From contig CANCXM010000002.1 of the NCBI GenBank assembly GCA_947381945.1, positions 1 through 64,000 of the forward strand: a stretch of DNA of 64,000 nt. The letters run 5' to 3'. How positions within the stretch are numbered: position 1 is the first letter of the stretch; each line of letters opens with the position of its first letter. This DNA comes from an uncultured Muribaculaceae bacterium (lineage in GTDB: Bacteria; Bacteroidota; Bacteroidia; Bacteroidales; Muribaculaceae). Below are positions 33,809 to 42,133 of this stretch, piece after piece. The notes below the pieces were generated by a model. It searched no databases. It worked only from the letters and a program-made list of their open reading frames with translations, and was not told the origin of the DNA. Position numbers and translations under genes: made by a program.

Positions 33809-34168
33809 ATGTTTAACAAACAGAAAGTCATAGATTTACTTGAAGAACGCAAAATAAAGCACAAGGAACTTTTAGACTACTTGGGCAAAAATTATAATGG
33901 GTCATTGAAGCAGCTACTTGATGGAGATATAAAAGCAAGTAATCTGGAAAAAATTGCGAATTTCTTTATGATTCCCATAGATTATTTATTTGACCGAGAA
34001 CCAGGGAAAGACAGTATAAATATCACTGGCAACATGAACCATATTCAAGGCTCATTCAATAAATCGCTTGTCTCAGAAAATAAGAGCTTAGAGGCTCTTA
34101 TAGAGGAAAAAGATAAAAGAATAGCCATTCTCGAAGAAATGGTAGACATCTTAAAAAAACAAAAATAA
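33809..34168 (+). CDS. XRE-type prophage repressor
   Basis: 119 residues. The N-terminal 60 form an XRE helix-turn-helix with unusually small loops (KQKVIDLLEERKIKHKELLD, then LKQLLDGDIKASNLEKIANF and IPIDYLFDREPG). A glycine-rich hinge follows (INITGNMNHIQGSFNKSL) and then a C-terminal coiled coil (LIEEKDKRIAILEEMVDILK) for dimerisation. It is the only long plus-strand gene next to the early operon and faces the divergent small regulator, so it is the probable lysogenic repressor. Confidence 0.8.
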   Translation: MFNKQKVIDLLEERKIKHKELLDYLGKNYNGSLKQLLDGDIKASNLEKIANFFMIPIDYLFDREPGKDSINITGNMNHIQGSFNKSLVSENKSLEALIEEKDKRIAILEEMVDILKKQK

Positions 34169-34287
34169 ACAATAGAAAGACAGTGAAATACTTCTACTAA
34201 AATCAGACGAATTTCAGACAAAACTAATAGAAATAAATATTGAAAGAGGTTGCAGAATAACGATTTAATGAGCGGAGATTTAGAAAA

Positions 34288-34318
34288 ATCTCCCTCTCTC
34301 TCCGCCAATAAACCAAGC
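34288..34318 (+). repeat. Attachment-site-like sequence resembling a tRNA-Ser 3' end (copy 1)
   Basis: ATCTCCCTCTCTCTCCGCC, then AATAAA..AAGC. The CTCTCTCCGCC end is what tRNA-Ser genes of Bacteroidales commonly carry, and a hairpin terminator follows directly, but no tRNA body precedes it. It has an imperfect copy at 35765-35795. It lies about 120 nt after the repressor gene, the expected right end of the prophage. Confidence 0.4.
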
Positions 34319-34360
34319 AAAATCGCTGTAACTCACAAGGTTACGGCGATTTTCATTTTA
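34319..34360 (+). terminator. Hairpin terminator after the repressor/att-like site
   Basis: AAAATCGC..GTAAC (34319 onward) pairs with GTTAC..GCGATTTT (to 34353), loop of 7, followed by CATTTTA. Bidirectional in composition. It is the type of terminator that follows tRNA genes. Confidence 0.6.
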
Positions 34361-34450
34361 CCCCATACAAAAATACATACAAATATTGGGTGTGAACCGG
34401 GGCACAAAATCACAAACTTAAATTTTAATGAACAACTAATTTACGAATAA

Positions 34451-34537
34451 ATCAAGCAGTGGCTCGAAATGCCGGAGACGGAGCGCGACTATGCCGTCGG
34501 CGCTCACTATCGAGAACGCCCACCGAAATTTACTTGA
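34451..34537 (+). pseudogene. Fragment related to the phage gene at 19154-20047
   Basis: An open stretch without start codon reads IKQWLEMPETERDYAVGAHY before stopping. It resembles the N-terminal QEWLNTPAPERDIMAGA of the head-region gene at 19154-20047. It is the first of several decayed phage-like frames at 34.4-35.6 kb. Confidence 0.4.
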
Positions 34538-34558
34538 TATGTAGGACGATGAGTCGCA

Positions 34559-34738
34559 TTAAAATATTTGTATTCCGAAGCCGGAAACAAGTATATCATA
34601 AAGGGCAATCAATAATGCAAGAATACCAATTACAAGGCTGATATATTTGCGTGGCTTCTTCGCACCTTTTACTTCGCATAAAGAAACAACTCCGAAAATG
34701 ATAAAAATAACTGTATGGAATATTTCAAGTCCTGTCAT
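34559..34738 (-). CDS. Very small membrane protein
   Basis: 59 residues, MTGLEIFHTVIFIIFGVVSL start, two membrane helices separated by EVKGAKKPRKY, ending LVSGFGIQIF. Too short for a family assignment. It lies in the degraded strip between prophage and host genes. Confidence 0.4.
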   Translation of the reverse strand: MTGLEIFHTVIFIIFGVVSLCEVKGAKKPRKYISLVIGILALLIALYDILVSGFGIQIF

Positions 34739-34808
34739 AAATTTTGATTTTTCGATGCAAAATTACTGAATTTTTTCATAATGCCAACGCCACGGGATAC
34801 ACCGCACA

Positions 34809-34973
34809 ACGCCCTATTCCGACCTTGCCGTTGTCAAGTCGTTGCTCCACATGCTCGGCAGTGCAAGCCGCGACTTCCACCGTAGGCGTACCAACGAAAT
34901 ACTCATCGCCACTTACAAAATGGCCGAGGCATCGGCTTACCGCTTTCGCAGCTTAGCGGAGAATGAAGCGTAA
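34809..34973 (+). pseudogene. Decayed phage-like reading frame
   Basis: A frame of about 55 codons without start reads DLAVVKSLLHMLGSASRDFH, then RRTNEILIATYKMAEASAYR and ends FRSLAENEA, stop. It is helical and coding-like, its end overlaps the ATG of the next remnant, and no beginning remains. Its source is unknown; the neighbours suggest a phage operon. Confidence 0.35.
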
Positions 34974-35282
34974 AGACAGCAAGATTATGGAACGTGCGGC
35001 CAACTCCTACGGAAAGCTGAACCGCGTAGACATCGAAGATGAACAGGCCCAACCGCTCAACCAAATTCTCGTACAGCCTTTCACCGCCACCGATGCTCCG
35101 CGCGTCCTCGGCATCCAACCTATCTCAACGAGAAAAACTCAGCTATAATACAAAAGTATCGCACAGAAACCATCGACCTCGAAGATGTTGAGTTCGAGGA
35201 AGTCGATTTGGATCTTGACTCGCTTTTCACTGACAAAGTTTCAGCACAGAACTCCAATTATAGCAATGATGATACCTGCTAA
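34963..35282 (+). pseudogene. Frameshifted phage-like gene remnant
   Basis: Begins MKRKDSKIMERAANSYGKLN. Near 35125 the frame shifts and then continues YLNEKNSAIIQKYRTETIDL, with an acidic end (VEFEEVDLDLDSLFTDK). Read as one gene with a frameshift it is about 106 codons. Start overlaps the preceding remnant. Unrecognised family, probably an old prophage operon. Confidence 0.4.
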
Positions 35283-35456
35283 TTGAAATAACATCAAATA
35301 AAATCGCTTTCTTTTGTAATCAGCCTCAACCTCTTTCATTTTAAGCGGCAACCGCTCATACTCTTTCTTATCTCTCATCATTTTACCGCTTAGTAAAAGC
35401 CAAGGTATGAAAGATAGAAAGACCATTATAATACCAATATAAAATAATGCTGACAT
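35241..35456 (-). CDS. Small membrane protein, unknown
   Basis: 71 residues from MSALFYIGIIMVFLSFIPWL (35456), preferred over an ATG at 35507. Two membrane helices flank a charged loop (KKEYERLPLKMKEVEADYKR). Its 3' end overlaps the opposite-strand remnant 34963-35282 by about 40 nt. Function unknown. Confidence 0.5.
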   Translation of the reverse strand: MSALFYIGIIMVFLSFIPWLLLSGKMMRDKKEYERLPLKMKEVEADYKRKRFYLMLFQLAGIIIAIIGVLC

Positions 35457-35496
35457 ATCGTAAATATTAACTATTTGTGCTTTAATATAAAACCTA

Positions 35497-35632
35497 ATGG
35501 CCGACAAGAAAGTTTACTTTAACAAACCCCAATGACTTATGCATCTTATCGGCGCGGACACAACCGTTATCGTCGCAGGGACGACGCACCTGCAAGACCG
35601 ACAGCATCGCCGCCACCCAGTTGTGCAGTATA
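35497..35632 (+). pseudogene. Remnant of a terminase large subunit gene N-terminus
   Basis: Begins MADKKVYFNKPQ, then an in-frame TGA, then LMHLIGADTTVIVAG. A shift of one base gives GRRTCKTDSIAATQ, so the original would read IVAGRRTxKTDSIA, the Walker A region of Bacteroidetes phage terminases. With a stop and a frameshift it is clearly dead. It shows that a second phage once occupied this site. Confidence 0.5.
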
Positions 35633-35764
35633 AAAAACAAAATATAATTGACCGTCAGTCTTCCTTTAATCTAATTAGCAAATCAATAGTTTCATTGAAT
35701 TTGTCATTTGGCAAACGCTTCATGCATGTAGCTCGGCGGGAGTGTGTCCTGTGACGGTGCGTAT

Positions 35765-35795
35765 ATCTCCCTCTCGCCAACGCCAATAAAAAAGC
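35765..35795 (+). repeat. Attachment-site-like sequence (copy 2)
   Basis: ATCTCCCTCTCGCCAACGCC, then AATAAAAAAGC. Same start and end as the copy at 34288-34318 with a diverged middle. The pair brackets the strip of phage remnants. Confidence 0.35.
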
Positions 35796-35824
35796 CTAAT
35801 AATCCTTTTATTATTAGACTTTTG
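35788..35824 (-). terminator. Terminator of the TonB-receptor-like gene
   Basis: On the minus strand ATTATTAG pairs with CTAATAAT (one mismatch extension) and is followed by GGCTTTTTTATT. It lies about 140 nt after the stop of 35962-38022; the stretch between has no other visible feature. Confidence 0.6.
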
Positions 35825-35961
35825 ATTCACAGCTCAGGCTTTCAGTTTCTAAACATATCCCTTAATTTCCAAGCTCCCGACATCACGCCGGGAGTTTGGA
35901 ATAAGTATTGATATGATTAGCTGTTTTATATTTCCCGGATAGTTTTCTTATTTTCCTGATA

Positions 35962-38022
35962 TCAGAATGGACGGAGAATTGCAGAATTGATTTTGTTTTC
36001 AGTTTCCACACGGCCTTTTTCCGTCTTCTTTCCGTATGGGAGCATGTATGTGAGGGAAAGGCTGACATTGCGCCCTGTCAGATCGCTGAATGACCGTGAA
36101 TGGGACTGATATACGCCATAATTTGCATCTGTACGCGTACACATCCGTCTGTCAAGGAAATTTTCAAAACGACATTCTGCCGCCCAATTGCCATGCTGCC
36201 AGTTAAGTGAAAGGCCATATTGCGCAGGATTACGCACCTTTACTCCTTCTATACCAAGCACGCTATATGGTAAGGCATAAGTCCCCTTTATCTGCCAATC
36301 CCCGCACATATATGACGCACTGAAATCAGTCCGCCAATCATTGCTTCTTGCAGGCCGGTATTCAGAATCGAAGCGGTTGATGCTGAATGTTGCGTTGCCT
36401 TTCAGCCGGAGCTTGTTGTCAAGGAGATTGGCCGACAGACCGAATATCAGTTTGTTGTAAGAAAAATTACCGTCATTGACAAGCTGATGATACATTATGT
36501 TGCCCTCCGCGAAGTATCTGTTGGAAGTGTTGTCGAAGTATTTCAGGAAATCATAGGTGAACGACAGTCCGAAATGCCCGAAACGGCCATTATAGCTGAC
36601 AAAGTTTTGAAAAGCGTTCAACTGTTCAAGGTCGGGATTTCCCATTGTAGCCTCGAAGAATGACGTCTGTATCACTGCGTCGTTTTTGTATGATGGATTG
36701 TAGATACTGTGGACATAATTACCTGTAACTGAAAGAGAATGTCGCTGATTGATGGCGTATGTCAGACCATAGAATACCTTTGGGGAGACCTGATTGTCGT
36801 TATGGTCTCCAATTGTGGAATATAGGTCGGTTATACCTGCTGAGGCATAATACGACAGACCGAATGGCAGGTTATGGTCGATGTGCAGCATAGCCATCGC
36901 ATGGTTGTTCTTCAACGTCTGCTTGCTTGTGAAACTGCCCGAATAGACATCATGGTAATAGTTGTAGTATTCATCGACAGTCAAGCCGAGGCTGAGTCCA
37001 TTTGAGAAAGATTTGAAATACCCCAAAGTGGCACTTGCCAAGACGTTGTTCTCCTTAGTGTTGTTCTTAATCTCGTCGACATTGGTTTCCAGATAGTTGC
37101 TTCGGTAGTCCGTATGTCCGTGACGTAGGGTTGAGATCGCCATGATTGTATGGCCTCCGGGCAGAAACAGATTATAGTGCATTTTCACTACCGGTGACAG
37201 ACCTCGCTCTTTACTTTTTCGGATGGCCTCCGAAGAGAAATCATATAGCCCCGTGTAAGTGACATTGTCCTGTAAGAAATTCCTTGGGGTGGCGCTTCGT
37301 GTCATGGCCACTGAAATGTCAAATGAATGGTTCCCGGTAGCATGGGCTAATTTGAAGTTGACGTATTGGGAATTTGAACGTGTTTTGCTCCCGACGGGCA
37401 AAATGGCTTGATTCAAAACTCCGTCATTGAGCATGAATACATTCTCCGCACTGTTGAGCTTAGAGCGCTCATCCCATTTACCATTTGCCGTAAGCGTCAG
37501 TGTGAGGGCATCCTTCTTATAGTTGACCATTCCGATATAATTACCGTATTGACGTACCAATCCTTCATCGGCTGAAAGATAGACGTTGCCTCCGTAAACA
37601 TACTGCGCGGTAATGAAATTCATTACTGCCCCGCTACCGACATACTGCCCACCCGGATTGCGTTGGTAATCAATCTGCACAATCTCGGATGCAGAGAGTG
37701 TGGCGAGTTCATCAGGATTAACCTCCACGCCATTGACAAGTATTCTGACATCCCGACCTGCCGCAGTTGAAATGGACTTTGCCGAAGCATTGACATTGAA
37801 ATCCGGCAAGTTCATGTTTTCCAACAGGGTGTAGCCGTTGGTGCTGTGTTTCTTCTCCAATTTTGTAGGCCGGAGTATAACCTTCTTGGCAGTTTCAATC
37901 TGCGCGTCGGCAGTAACCACCACTTCATTGAGATTGTTGGAAATGGAGTCGGTCGAGACTTCTTGTTGTGCGGATGCCATCGAAGGCAATGTCCACAATA
38001 GGACGAACAGTAACTTTTTCAT
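35962..38022 (-). CDS. TonB-receptor-like outer membrane beta-barrel protein
   Basis: 686 residues from MKKLLFVLLWTLPSMASAQQ (38022), a clear signal peptide; the earlier in-frame ATG at 38166 has no signal sequence. A plug-like N-terminal region (NEVVVTADAQIETAKKVILR; RDVRILVNGVEVNPDELATL) is followed by about 500 residues of barrel strands ending in F (NSAILRPF). This is the outer-membrane beta-barrel family that accompanies GLPGLI proteins. It lacks the TonB box and carboxypeptidase-like N-terminal domain. The promoter region holds three 11-bp repeats (38159-38186), so the regulator upstream probably controls it. Confidence 0.8.
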   Translation of the reverse strand: MKKLLFVLLWTLPSMASAQQEVSTDSISNNLNEVVVTADAQIETAKKVILRPTKLEKKHSTNGYTLLENMNLPDFNVNASAKSISTAAGRDVRILVNGVEVNPDELATLSASEIVQIDYQRNPGGQYVGSGAVMNFITAQYVYGGNVYLSADEGLVRQYGNYIGMVNYKKDALTLTLTANGKWDERSKLNSAENVFMLNDGVLNQAILPVGSKTRSNSQYVNFKLAHATGNHSFDISVAMTRSATPRNFLQDNVTYTGLYDFSSEAIRKSKERGLSPVVKMHYNLFLPGGHTIMAISTLRHGHTDYRSNYLETNVDEIKNNTKENNVLASATLGYFKSFSNGLSLGLTVDEYYNYYHDVYSGSFTSKQTLKNNHAMAMLHIDHNLPFGLSYYASAGITDLYSTIGDHNDNQVSPKVFYGLTYAINQRHSLSVTGNYVHSIYNPSYKNDAVIQTSFFEATMGNPDLEQLNAFQNFVSYNGRFGHFGLSFTYDFLKYFDNTSNRYFAEGNIMYHQLVNDGNFSYNKLIFGLSANLLDNKLRLKGNATFSINRFDSEYRPARSNDWRTDFSASYMCGDWQIKGTYALPYSVLGIEGVKVRNPAQYGLSLNWQHGNWAAECRFENFLDRRMCTRTDANYGVYQSHSRSFSDLTGRNVSLSLTYMLPYGKKTEKGRVETENKINSAILRPF

Positions 38023-38158
38023 GCTGATACGATTTTCCTTTAACCTCCGCCACGCAGTAGAGATAACGCGAGAGCCGCTCTCATAGCCCTTAGCAGCCGA
38101 GGAATGTTTTTTTGACTGCAAAGCAAATGAAAAAGTACCGACAAGACCTAAAATTTTG

Positions 38159-38186
38159 TCTGACATTTATCTGACAAAACGCTGAC
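38159..38186 (-). promoter_or_regulatory. Three CTGAC repeats at exactly 11-bp spacing
   Basis: CTGAC begins at 38160, 38171 and 38182 (plus strand), each with near-identical flanks (TCTGAC, TCTGAC, GCTGAC). An imperfect -7 box (TACTTTTT) lies at 38137-38130, about 22 bp downstream. PhoB/OmpR-type winged-helix proteins bind tandem 11-bp half-sites, and such a protein is encoded directly upstream. Confidence 0.65.
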
Positions 38187-38197
38187 AACCCATCGTA

Positions 38198-39064
38198 TCA
38201 GCCACTTACACGGAGCTCATAAGACTCTCCACGGTTACAGATTATCTCGATATCAGTTTCTGCGAGAGCCGTTTTTGTGCGCCTCACCAAGGTATAAAGT
38301 GATTCCTCCGCATTACTCTTATTGTCCCAAAGGGCTGAGCAAAGTGTGGTTTTGTCAACTCTCATATCGGGCGCATCCAGAAGCATCCGGGCAAACCGTC
38401 GCTGCATAGGAGTAAGTTTGACACCGTCAAGAATATGATCGGTGGAATGCAGCGGAGCGTCTGCCATTTCCGGCAGTTCTGTTTCTTGCAAAGCAATGGG
38501 CAGGCCGGTAACTTTTCGTGTCAATAAAAACATGCCCGCCATCGAAAGAATGGAGAGAGCGAAAAGGACACAGGGCAACGTCTGGTCGGAAGCGGCAAAC
38601 ACTGATGCCATCGAACAGTCAGCGAAACCTTGAACCTGTATTGCAACCCCATCGACAGCCCGTTCAGGCACAAGCATTATGGAATCCGAGGCAATTTTAT
38701 TCCCTTGTAGTTTCTGAGCAGTTCTCTTCTCGTTAACCAAGGCAAGAGTGAAATATGCCTGATCTTTCAGAACAGAATTTCTGAAATTCAAATCAGATGC
38801 TTGATAGATGAGCGGTTTGCGGGTGGCTTCATGCATTTTTCTCAATGCCGTGATGGTATCCTGACGGGTCCACAATTCGCTGTTTTCATGAACCAACGCA
38901 ATCATAGCATCGTTCAGGTCATTCGCGATGCTTGTTTTAGCGTTGGAATATGAGAGGCAACTCGACACGACAGATGCTATCATCAAAGCCAAAGGAACCA
39001 ACATTCCGTAACGGAGCATTTTCCCATTCTTATCCGCTATTTTCATAATTCCATTCATATTCAA
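38198..39064 (-). CDS. Membrane-embedded one-component regulator with PhoB-type DNA-binding domain
   Basis: 288 residues. One membrane helix near residues 19-40 (YGMLVPLALMIASVVSSC) and a second near 164-184 (VLFALSILSMAGMFLLTR) bracket a periplasmic domain of about 120 residues. The C-terminal 75 are a winged-helix transcriptional domain of the OmpR/PhoB type (KLTPMQRRFARMLLDAPDMR; VDKTTLCSALWDNKSNAEES; LYTLVRRTKTAL; ICNRGESYELRV). It resembles a sensor kinase with the kinase replaced by a DNA-binding domain, the reverse orientation of ToxR. The receptor gene follows, with 11-bp repeats between them. Confidence 0.75.
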   Translation of the reverse strand: MNMNGIMKIADKNGKMLRYGMLVPLALMIASVVSSCLSYSNAKTSIANDLNDAMIALVHENSELWTRQDTITALRKMHEATRKPLIYQASDLNFRNSVLKDQAYFTLALVNEKRTAQKLQGNKIASDSIMLVPERAVDGVAIQVQGFADCSMASVFAASDQTLPCVLFALSILSMAGMFLLTRKVTGLPIALQETELPEMADAPLHSTDHILDGVKLTPMQRRFARMLLDAPDMRVDKTTLCSALWDNKSNAEESLYTLVRRTKTALAETDIEIICNRGESYELRVSG

Positions 39065-39101
39065 AATCTAAATTTGATATTTACACACCTCATATCTCTC
39101 A

Positions 39102-39290
39102 TTAAAAATGATAAGTGGCAACTGTGTCACGGGAAATTTCAATATCAGATTGGAAATTGCGTGACGGCACACTCTCATACCTCCCGGTTGTGATCGAAAC
39201 ACTTTTCTTCAGTCCACAGGAACTACACCACAACCATATACAACCGGCTGCAAGTATCAAAGACGATATTTTGAGGCGCTTATTTCGCAT
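39102..39290 (-). CDS. Small lipoprotein
   Basis: 62 residues from MRNKRLKISSLILAAGCIWL (39290); the first in-frame ATG at 39326 lies upstream of the promoter spacing and is not preferred. The end of the signal (WCSSCG) is a lipobox. The mature part is about 35 residues (VSITTGRYESVPSRNFQSDI). It is the last gene behind the repeated promoter element (copy F). Function unknown. Confidence 0.55.
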   Translation of the reverse strand: MRNKRLKISSLILAAGCIWLWCSSCGLKKSVSITTGRYESVPSRNFQSDIEISRDTVATYHF

Positions 39291-39312
39291 ATTTCTTGAA
39301 ACGTAATTTGTA

Positions 39313-39431
39313 CAAATATACCACAAATAAAAATAAAAACTCTCAACAAATGTCGCAAGTCATGGATTTTAACATTGTTTGCTATCATTTTTTCGCAATT
39401 GACTCAGATGTACAGGTCTGATATTGAGAAT
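39313..39431 (-). promoter_or_regulatory. Repeated promoter element, copy F, with 20-codon fragment of the Crp gene end
   Basis: Minus strand order: a remnant reading ILNIRPVHLSQLRKNDSKQC and stop (39431-39369), 9 nt, a half-decayed palindrome CTTGCGACATTTGTTGAGAG (39359-39340), 19 nt, and -7 box TATATTTG (39320-39313). The remnant matches the end of the Crp/Fnr gene at 44050-44625 (FLNITPTHLSRLRKNDKKQC). Drives 39102-39290. Confidence 0.75.
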
Positions 39432-39455
39432 ACCAATATATGAATGTCAGTCGGT

Positions 39456-40304
39456 TCATAAGTCGTGAGAATAGTTGGTTTCCTCTTTGTCGAAGTTGAC
39501 TTCGGATTTTTCATTAGTTGAAGCTGTACCGACACCATACGCTGCCTGAATTTTAGCAGCAAAATTTGAGTGCTGAAACTTCCACCAATTGTTGAAAAAC
39601 TTGTCACGGGTCACTGTGGTGAAGCCCCATTTATCATCATAAGTAAAAATTCCAACTTCTGAACTGGGATTCTGCACAAGGCCGTGGGCTTCAAAGAAAT
39701 AATCATTGTTGGCATCATGAGCTTCAAGAATCAACCCCGGCAGACCACAAAGTTTCCATGGTCCATCCTGAATGGGAATTTCCGGTGCGAACCAAGCTGT
39801 CCATTTTCGCCCACGATAATCAGCAATAGCCTCAACACATTCATAACCCAATATGGTCTTGGTGCTATCCCCAATCGCCCATTCGGGTTTCTCCCAATCT
39901 TCTGAATACTGCCAACGCTCCATATCAAAATAGCAACGTTCGGTAACTTTGCCTTCAGGAATATTCTTATAGATATAGTTCCAATAATAACCACACGCCA
40001 ACTGGGTATCATCGCGCTTGCCACTCATAGTTCGTGCCTGATCCATGGCCCAAAAACTCGCAGGGTCACATACCATTATCGAATCCTGCCATAAGCGTTT
40101 TGTGCCGCAAAAAACAGATTTGTTTTTCCCGATTCTAAGCATTACAGGATCCTTTGCAAAATGAGAAGTCCGTTTTGTTGTATCATTCACCGCAGTGCGC
40201 GTGTAATGCACTTCAAGAATCGCTGGTTCTGCATCCTTGACATAATCTTTTGCAAATGCTGTAGTTGCAGCCAACAAAAGCAGTATAAAAATCAATTGTT
40301 TCAT
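39456..40304 (-). CDS. GLPGLI family protein
   Basis: 282 residues with a signal peptide (MKQLIFILLLLAATTAFAKD). The family signature LCGLPGLILEAHDANNDYFF lies near residue 190, followed by the usual aromatic C-terminal half. GLPGLI proteins are secreted Bacteroidetes proteins of unknown role that are usually found beside an outer membrane beta-barrel protein, here 35962-38022. It is controlled by copy E of the repeated promoter element. Confidence 0.85.
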   Translation of the reverse strand: MKQLIFILLLLAATTAFAKDYVKDAEPAILEVHYTRTAVNDTTKRTSHFAKDPVMLRIGKNKSVFCGTKRLWQDSIMVCDPASFWAMDQARTMSGKRDDTQLACGYYWNYIYKNIPEGKVTERCYFDMERWQYSEDWEKPEWAIGDSTKTILGYECVEAIADYRGRKWTAWFAPEIPIQDGPWKLCGLPGLILEAHDANNDYFFEAHGLVQNPSSEVGIFTYDDKWGFTTVTRDKFFNNWWKFQHSNFAAKIQAAYGVGTASTNEKSEVNFDKEETNYSHDL

Positions 40305-40419
40305 ATCTATTCGTGATAATCGGTTTCAAGGAAATCCATATTCACACCTTCGCCATTGCGTATGTGGCCATGTCCCAAAATGGTCATTTAACAGGGTGAT
40401 ACTTTGTCGTATTATCAAG

Positions 40420-40505
40420 CAAATTTACAACCAATAAAAATAAAAACTCTCAACAAATGTTGAGAGTCAAGGATTTTAACATTGTTTGCCATCATTTTTT
40501 TTGCA
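40420..40505 (-). promoter_or_regulatory. Repeated promoter element, copy E
   Basis: Crp-gene remnant ending CKKNDGKQC and stop (to 40476), 9 nt, palindrome CTCTCAACATTTGTTGAGAG (40466-40447 in minus order), 19 nt, -7 box TAAATTTG (40427-40420). Upstream of the GLPGLI gene. Confidence 0.8.
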
Positions 40506-40517
40506 GGCTACTAATGT

Positions 40518-41990
40518 TTAAGGTATCACTTTCCACCAGTCTTCGGGCATTTCCTCTATCTTGAATTTGCTCCATTTTTCCGATGCTTTATATGCTTCGC
40601 TGCAACCGTAAGGCACATAAAGTGTGCAACCGTCAGGTTTGGGTCCAAGAACATATCCGGCATTGCCGGGAATCTCCCATACAGGTGGCTTTTCTGTAAG
40701 ACTAAAAAGTTTATCGACATAGAAGCTCAACGCGGTAGTTTCCACCGTTTTTAGAGATTCGGGCAGTACAAAACTTTTCAAACGCCCTATCCCCCAGAAG
40801 GCTGCTTGACCAATCTTTTGAAAGTGTGGCAAATCTATATCCTCTGATATATAAGGGAACACTACTTCCTCCAACGAAGCGCACGAATGAAAGGCATGAC
40901 TTCCAATTTCGGTACAGCTTGCTGGAATGTTGATTTTAGTCAATGCAATACAACTATTGAAAGCACTTGTGTTAATATTTTCGATACCCTCAGGAAGCTC
41001 TACCTGCGTAATATACTTGTTAGAAGTGAAAACTCCTGCGGGCACATCATTCGTAAATACAGTTGGCAAATATTCCTTATCTACGTTGCAAATATCACAA
41101 TCACCATACATGCTACTATTCCCGGCAACAAAACCGCTGTGAGATAAGTCGATGGTGTACTCCGGCTTTTCATCATAACCTTGATAACCGTGAGAATTGA
41201 GAATACGATTGAGGTAGTAGCAATCATTAGCATTCATTGCCCCAACAACTGTAATGTTGCGGATTCTACCAAAATTTGATTGATCATGACCAATCATATA
41301 TCCCAGACTTCCGGCATAGGGCAACTCAAAGATTTCGGTTGCGCTGAATTGACGTGGCATCTGCCATATCCCGACTTTCTTTTCATCACCGTTACTGAAA
41401 CGCAATGTCAGACATCTAACCCTTCCCATTCCTGTATTTTCCGGAATATTAAGTCGCAAGGAATATCCGTTATCATATCCGCTGTCATAAAGTTCCAACA
41501 ACCCCACCTCTCCGAACATACCTCCTGTGATACGCGCAATTTCACAAGGAGCATTCGACGTGAAATCTATGTCTAAAACCTTACCTTCTGCCGGGATCTC
41601 AATGCATTCATCGAGTCCATGCGTATTGGCAGTTATTACTTTATGGGATATGATACGTTCAAGACTGTAAGTGTATGTCGAGCCATCCGCAGGAGGATTG
41701 GAAAGAGTGGTACGGCGAACACTCAGTTCATATTCCACTCCTTTCTCATATTCAAATCCGTAAATCGTTCCGAATGGCATAGGTTCCCATCTACCGTCAG
41801 GCGAATATTTCACCAGCATACACTCGATAGGGTGTTTTTCATTGTCATCTCCCCACTGAAATTTAGTATCAGTCACAGCCGATACCCACATCGTAATGAG
41901 TTCAGTCTTGTCTTTCGGTTCGTCATCGCTGCAAGCCGTAACGGTGATTGATAGAATTATACAAAGGATGAACGCTAAAGTCTTATTCAT
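40518..41990 (-). CDS. BspA-type leucine-rich repeat lipoprotein
   Basis: 490 residues with a lipoprotein signal (MNKTLAFILCIILSITVTAC, then SDDEPKD). The C-terminal 200 contain BspA/LRR_5 repeats (ITQVELPEGIENINTSAFNS, IALTKINIPASCTEIGSHAF, HSCASLEEVVFP, GRLKSFVLPESLKTVETTAL). The N-terminal half is beta-rich. BspA repeats on anchored proteins of gut bacteria bind host proteins or other cells. Controlled by copy D of the repeated element. Confidence 0.8.
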   Translation of the reverse strand: MNKTLAFILCIILSITVTACSDDEPKDKTELITMWVSAVTDTKFQWGDDNEKHPIECMLVKYSPDGRWEPMPFGTIYGFEYEKGVEYELSVRRTTLSNPPADGSTYTYSLERIISHKVITANTHGLDECIEIPAEGKVLDIDFTSNAPCEIARITGGMFGEVGLLELYDSGYDNGYSLRLNIPENTGMGRVRCLTLRFSNGDEKKVGIWQMPRQFSATEIFELPYAGSLGYMIGHDQSNFGRIRNITVVGAMNANDCYYLNRILNSHGYQGYDEKPEYTIDLSHSGFVAGNSSMYGDCDICNVDKEYLPTVFTNDVPAGVFTSNKYITQVELPEGIENINTSAFNSCIALTKINIPASCTEIGSHAFHSCASLEEVVFPYISEDIDLPHFQKIGQAAFWGIGRLKSFVLPESLKTVETTALSFYVDKLFSLTEKPPVWEIPGNAGYVLGPKPDGCTLYVPYGCSEAYKASEKWSKFKIEEMPEDWWKVIP

Positions 41991-42035
41991 TAGTTATTAT
42001 TACTTTTTATGGACGATTCGTTAATGAATTTTGGG

Positions 42036-42094
42036 CAAAGTTACAACCAATAAAAATAAAAACTCTCAACATATGTTGAGAGTCAAGGTTTTTA
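42036..42094 (-). promoter_or_regulatory. Repeated promoter element, copy D
   Basis: Stop codon of a Crp-gene remnant (KNDGKQC, stop at 42092-42094), 9 nt, palindrome CTCTCAACATATGTTGAGAG (42063-42082), 19 nt, -7 box TAACTTTG (42043-42036). The remnant continues to about 42118. Confidence 0.8.
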
Positions 42095-42133
42095 ACACTG
42101 TTTGCCGTCATTTTTTGCAATCAATCAAAGAAT

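Noticed and set aside
23050..34168. Mu-like transposable phage
   Set aside because: No DDE transposase or MuB-type ATPase is found; a fused primase-helicase and a terminase/portal set argue for a conventional temperate phage.
34240..34310. A complete tRNA-Ser gene
   Set aside because: Only the 3'-end-like sequence and the terminator are present; no acceptor, D or anticodon arms precede it.
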